Assembly (NCBI GenBank): GCA_003342815.1
Contig: PTEX01000012.1
Location: 3,395,761-3,459,760, forward strand
Length of the DNA stretch: 64,000 nt
Direction: 5' to 3'
From: Eudromia elegans
Lineage: Eukaryota > Chordata > Aves > Tinamiformes > Tinamidae
Shown here: positions 62,187 through 64,000 of the stretch, in pieces
Numbering within the stretch: position 1 is the first letter of the stretch
Layout of the letters: every line of letters starts with the position of its first letter
The notes under the pieces: model-generated
Databases searched by the model: none
What the model saw: only the letters and a program-made list of their open reading frames with translations
What the model was told of the DNA's origin: nothing
Position numbers and translations under genes: made by a program

Positions 62187-64000
62187 AACTAAAAATGAGA
62201 CTAATATAATACTGTAATTTCACCAAGTTGAACATTAAGTAGCAAGTCTTTTGGAAATCAGGAAGAAAGACTTAGAATATTTTTTTACACAACAGGAAAC
62301 TTCTCTTATAAACATTAAACTGGCTTTTGTACAGAGAGAAAGAAAAGCTTTTCTCCTGGTCAGTGACATCCCCGAGAGCCTCCGCATTACATTGCAGTTC
62401 TCATCTAGCATTGAAACACAGTGAAACAAGCATTCCAAGGAAATTACAAACAACATGAATCTCTTTAGAAGAATAATAGATTTTTTGACATTGCACACGT
62501 CCTCTGTGATTCTTTCAGGCTTGTTTTTTGCCTTAGCTTTCTCAGGTACATTAGAAAAAAAAGAAAAAGAAAAAGAAAAAGAAAGAAGAATAATTTGCCT
62601 ATTATTCTAGTACCATCTGTCAATTTTGCTCAGTTATTTCAGTCCTACCTAGATATTACCTAACTCTATACATAACTGTATCATTCACTACACATTTCAG
62701 GTCCTTTTCCACATCTTATATTAATGTTCTAAACTATTTTTCTTCATAATTCTCTAATTTCACTTTGAATAGTTAGATACATTCATAGTATTTTTTGCTC
62801 ACATTGCTTTTGGAATTTTTCCTCCACAGTTTTGCATGCACCTCTCTTTCATGTTATGTTTTTTTTATTAGAAAATTTCTGTGACAATTATAATATCTGT
62901 AATAATATTCTCAATTTGAGTTATGCCTTTTATATAAGAGTTGGTAGGTGTATTAAAAAAATCTTGCTAACAAAATTATAGTCCTCCTGAACAGTCATTT
63001 CTAAACATTTGTCACGTTAAGCTTATTCAAAAAAATGTGAGTTGAGAACTGCAAAATGAGCAAAACTGCAAAAGTTACTTGCTTTGTCTTCCTAGTAGTA
63101 GAATAAACTTTGGTACTGCCTGTTTACTAGGTAATAGGAAGTAGGCCGTCTAGTTTAAAGGCCCTAAGATACAGCTGAATATAGGAGAGTCTTTCTTTGG
63201 ATTTTATCAGTACAGCAAAAGCTTATTTCATGTGGGGAAAGGGAGTGATATGTGTGTGCAAACATATATTTCCGTGTAAGCATATTATGCTTACTATTAG
63301 AAATACCTGATATAGGATCTTGTCTGTAATCTAGTTAATACATCTTGTCATTATGAAGTATTCAATAAATTTCATTACACTCTGTAATTATAGCTTTATT
63401 TCTCATAGGACCACACGTACAGAAGTGATTGCTGGATATAAGTGACTACTATTTGCAAAAAAAGTGTCATAAACACACTTCAGAAGTTGCAAGATATATG
63501 TGAGGAGCTGAAAAAAATTTGAAGATGCAATATGTGCTTTTGACTTCTCGCAGTTCATTTCTTTGGTCACTTTCTGCTTATAATTTTTTTATTATCTGTG
63601 TTTGCTATGACATTCATGTTTTGAAGATGTGATGAAGTTTGATGCTTATATTAGTAATCCTTTATCTGTGAAATAAATGATAATAGTCAATCATAACAAC
63701 AGTTTTCTCTGCAGTACTATATCAAAGTTACTGCTTCCTAATCATCTCTATTCTTGTTCTTCATTGTTAGCCATTGTGAAACGTCAGGCACGTTAGAGTA
63801 TAAAGAAAAGAGATGGTGCTCTATTGTATATTCTTGTATTCTTATTCTTAATGTTTATTCCCTACTTCTTTCTAGACTACTACTAAATCAAGAGTACTCA
63901 CTAAAGACCTCATTCAGAATCAGTTGATGCCAAAAGACAGACTTTAGGAATTTTAGAAAAAAAGCATATATATCAGATACCAGTTCTGTAATATATCAGT
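62187..64000. other. AT-rich non-coding DNA, no gene seen
   Basis: No gene or named repeat was recognised between the last CR1 copy and the window end. It contains the AAAAG-type simple repeat listed separately and a very AT-rich tract at about 62,600-63,000. The minus-strand frame at 62235-62498 has no recognisable motif. Confidence 0.55.
62553..62590. repeat. (AAAAAG)n-like purine microsatellite
   Basis: A pure A/G tract of repeating gaaaaa units of about 38 bases. It is likely to vary in length between individuals. Confidence 0.85.

Noticed and set aside
1..64000. CRISPR arrays, operons, ribosome binding sites, tRNA, rRNA or snRNA genes
   Set aside because: No regularly spaced repeats, no dense gene arrangement and no recognisable structural-RNA sequence were seen. 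The content is that of a vertebrate nuclear genome.

Overview
The window looks like bird (Aves) nuclear DNA, most plausibly galliform, from an AT-rich, gene-poor region: a gene desert or the inside of a very large intron. The best evidence is the repeat content. There are five decayed CR1 non-LTR retrotransposon fragments, the dominant avian LINE, plus one solo LTR whose layout resembles alpharetroviral LTRs. No mammalian Alu or L1 sequence was seen. There is no bacterial-style gene packing, and no open reading frame outside CR1 shows a recognisable protein family.

Layout. Positions 1-15,984 are AT-rich sequence with homopolymer runs, a CR1 3' tail on the minus strand (3061-3147), a candidate splice donor near 2794, a candidate 3' terminal exon (10646 to about 11050) and a worn possible repeat (13090-14230). 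A CR1 3' end on the plus strand lies at 15985-16635. A solo LTR with an exact 6-bp target duplication lies at 18348-18657. A minus-strand CR1 ORF2 endonuclease region, shortened by internal deletions, lies at 19740-20570. Positions 20,571-37,670 hold almost only unique-looking AT-rich DNA and one possible old sauropsid repeat near 32,590. A long purine-only microsatellite with an 85-base assembly gap occupies 37671-38051. Positions 38,052-49,660 hold simple repeats only. An isolated piece of CR1 reverse transcriptase (49662-49905) is flanked by splice-like signals. The last 14 kb is AT-rich with another CR1 3' end (61779-62186).

No intact protein-coding gene, tRNA, rRNA, snRNA or CRISPR array could be supported, and nothing amounts to a new multi-gene system. 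The observations most worth checking are the solo LTR, the possible exonised CR1 reverse-transcriptase fragment (171 nt, open, phase 0), and the candidate terminal exon at about 10.65 kb. Family assignments rest on recognition of conserved words, not on a database search.
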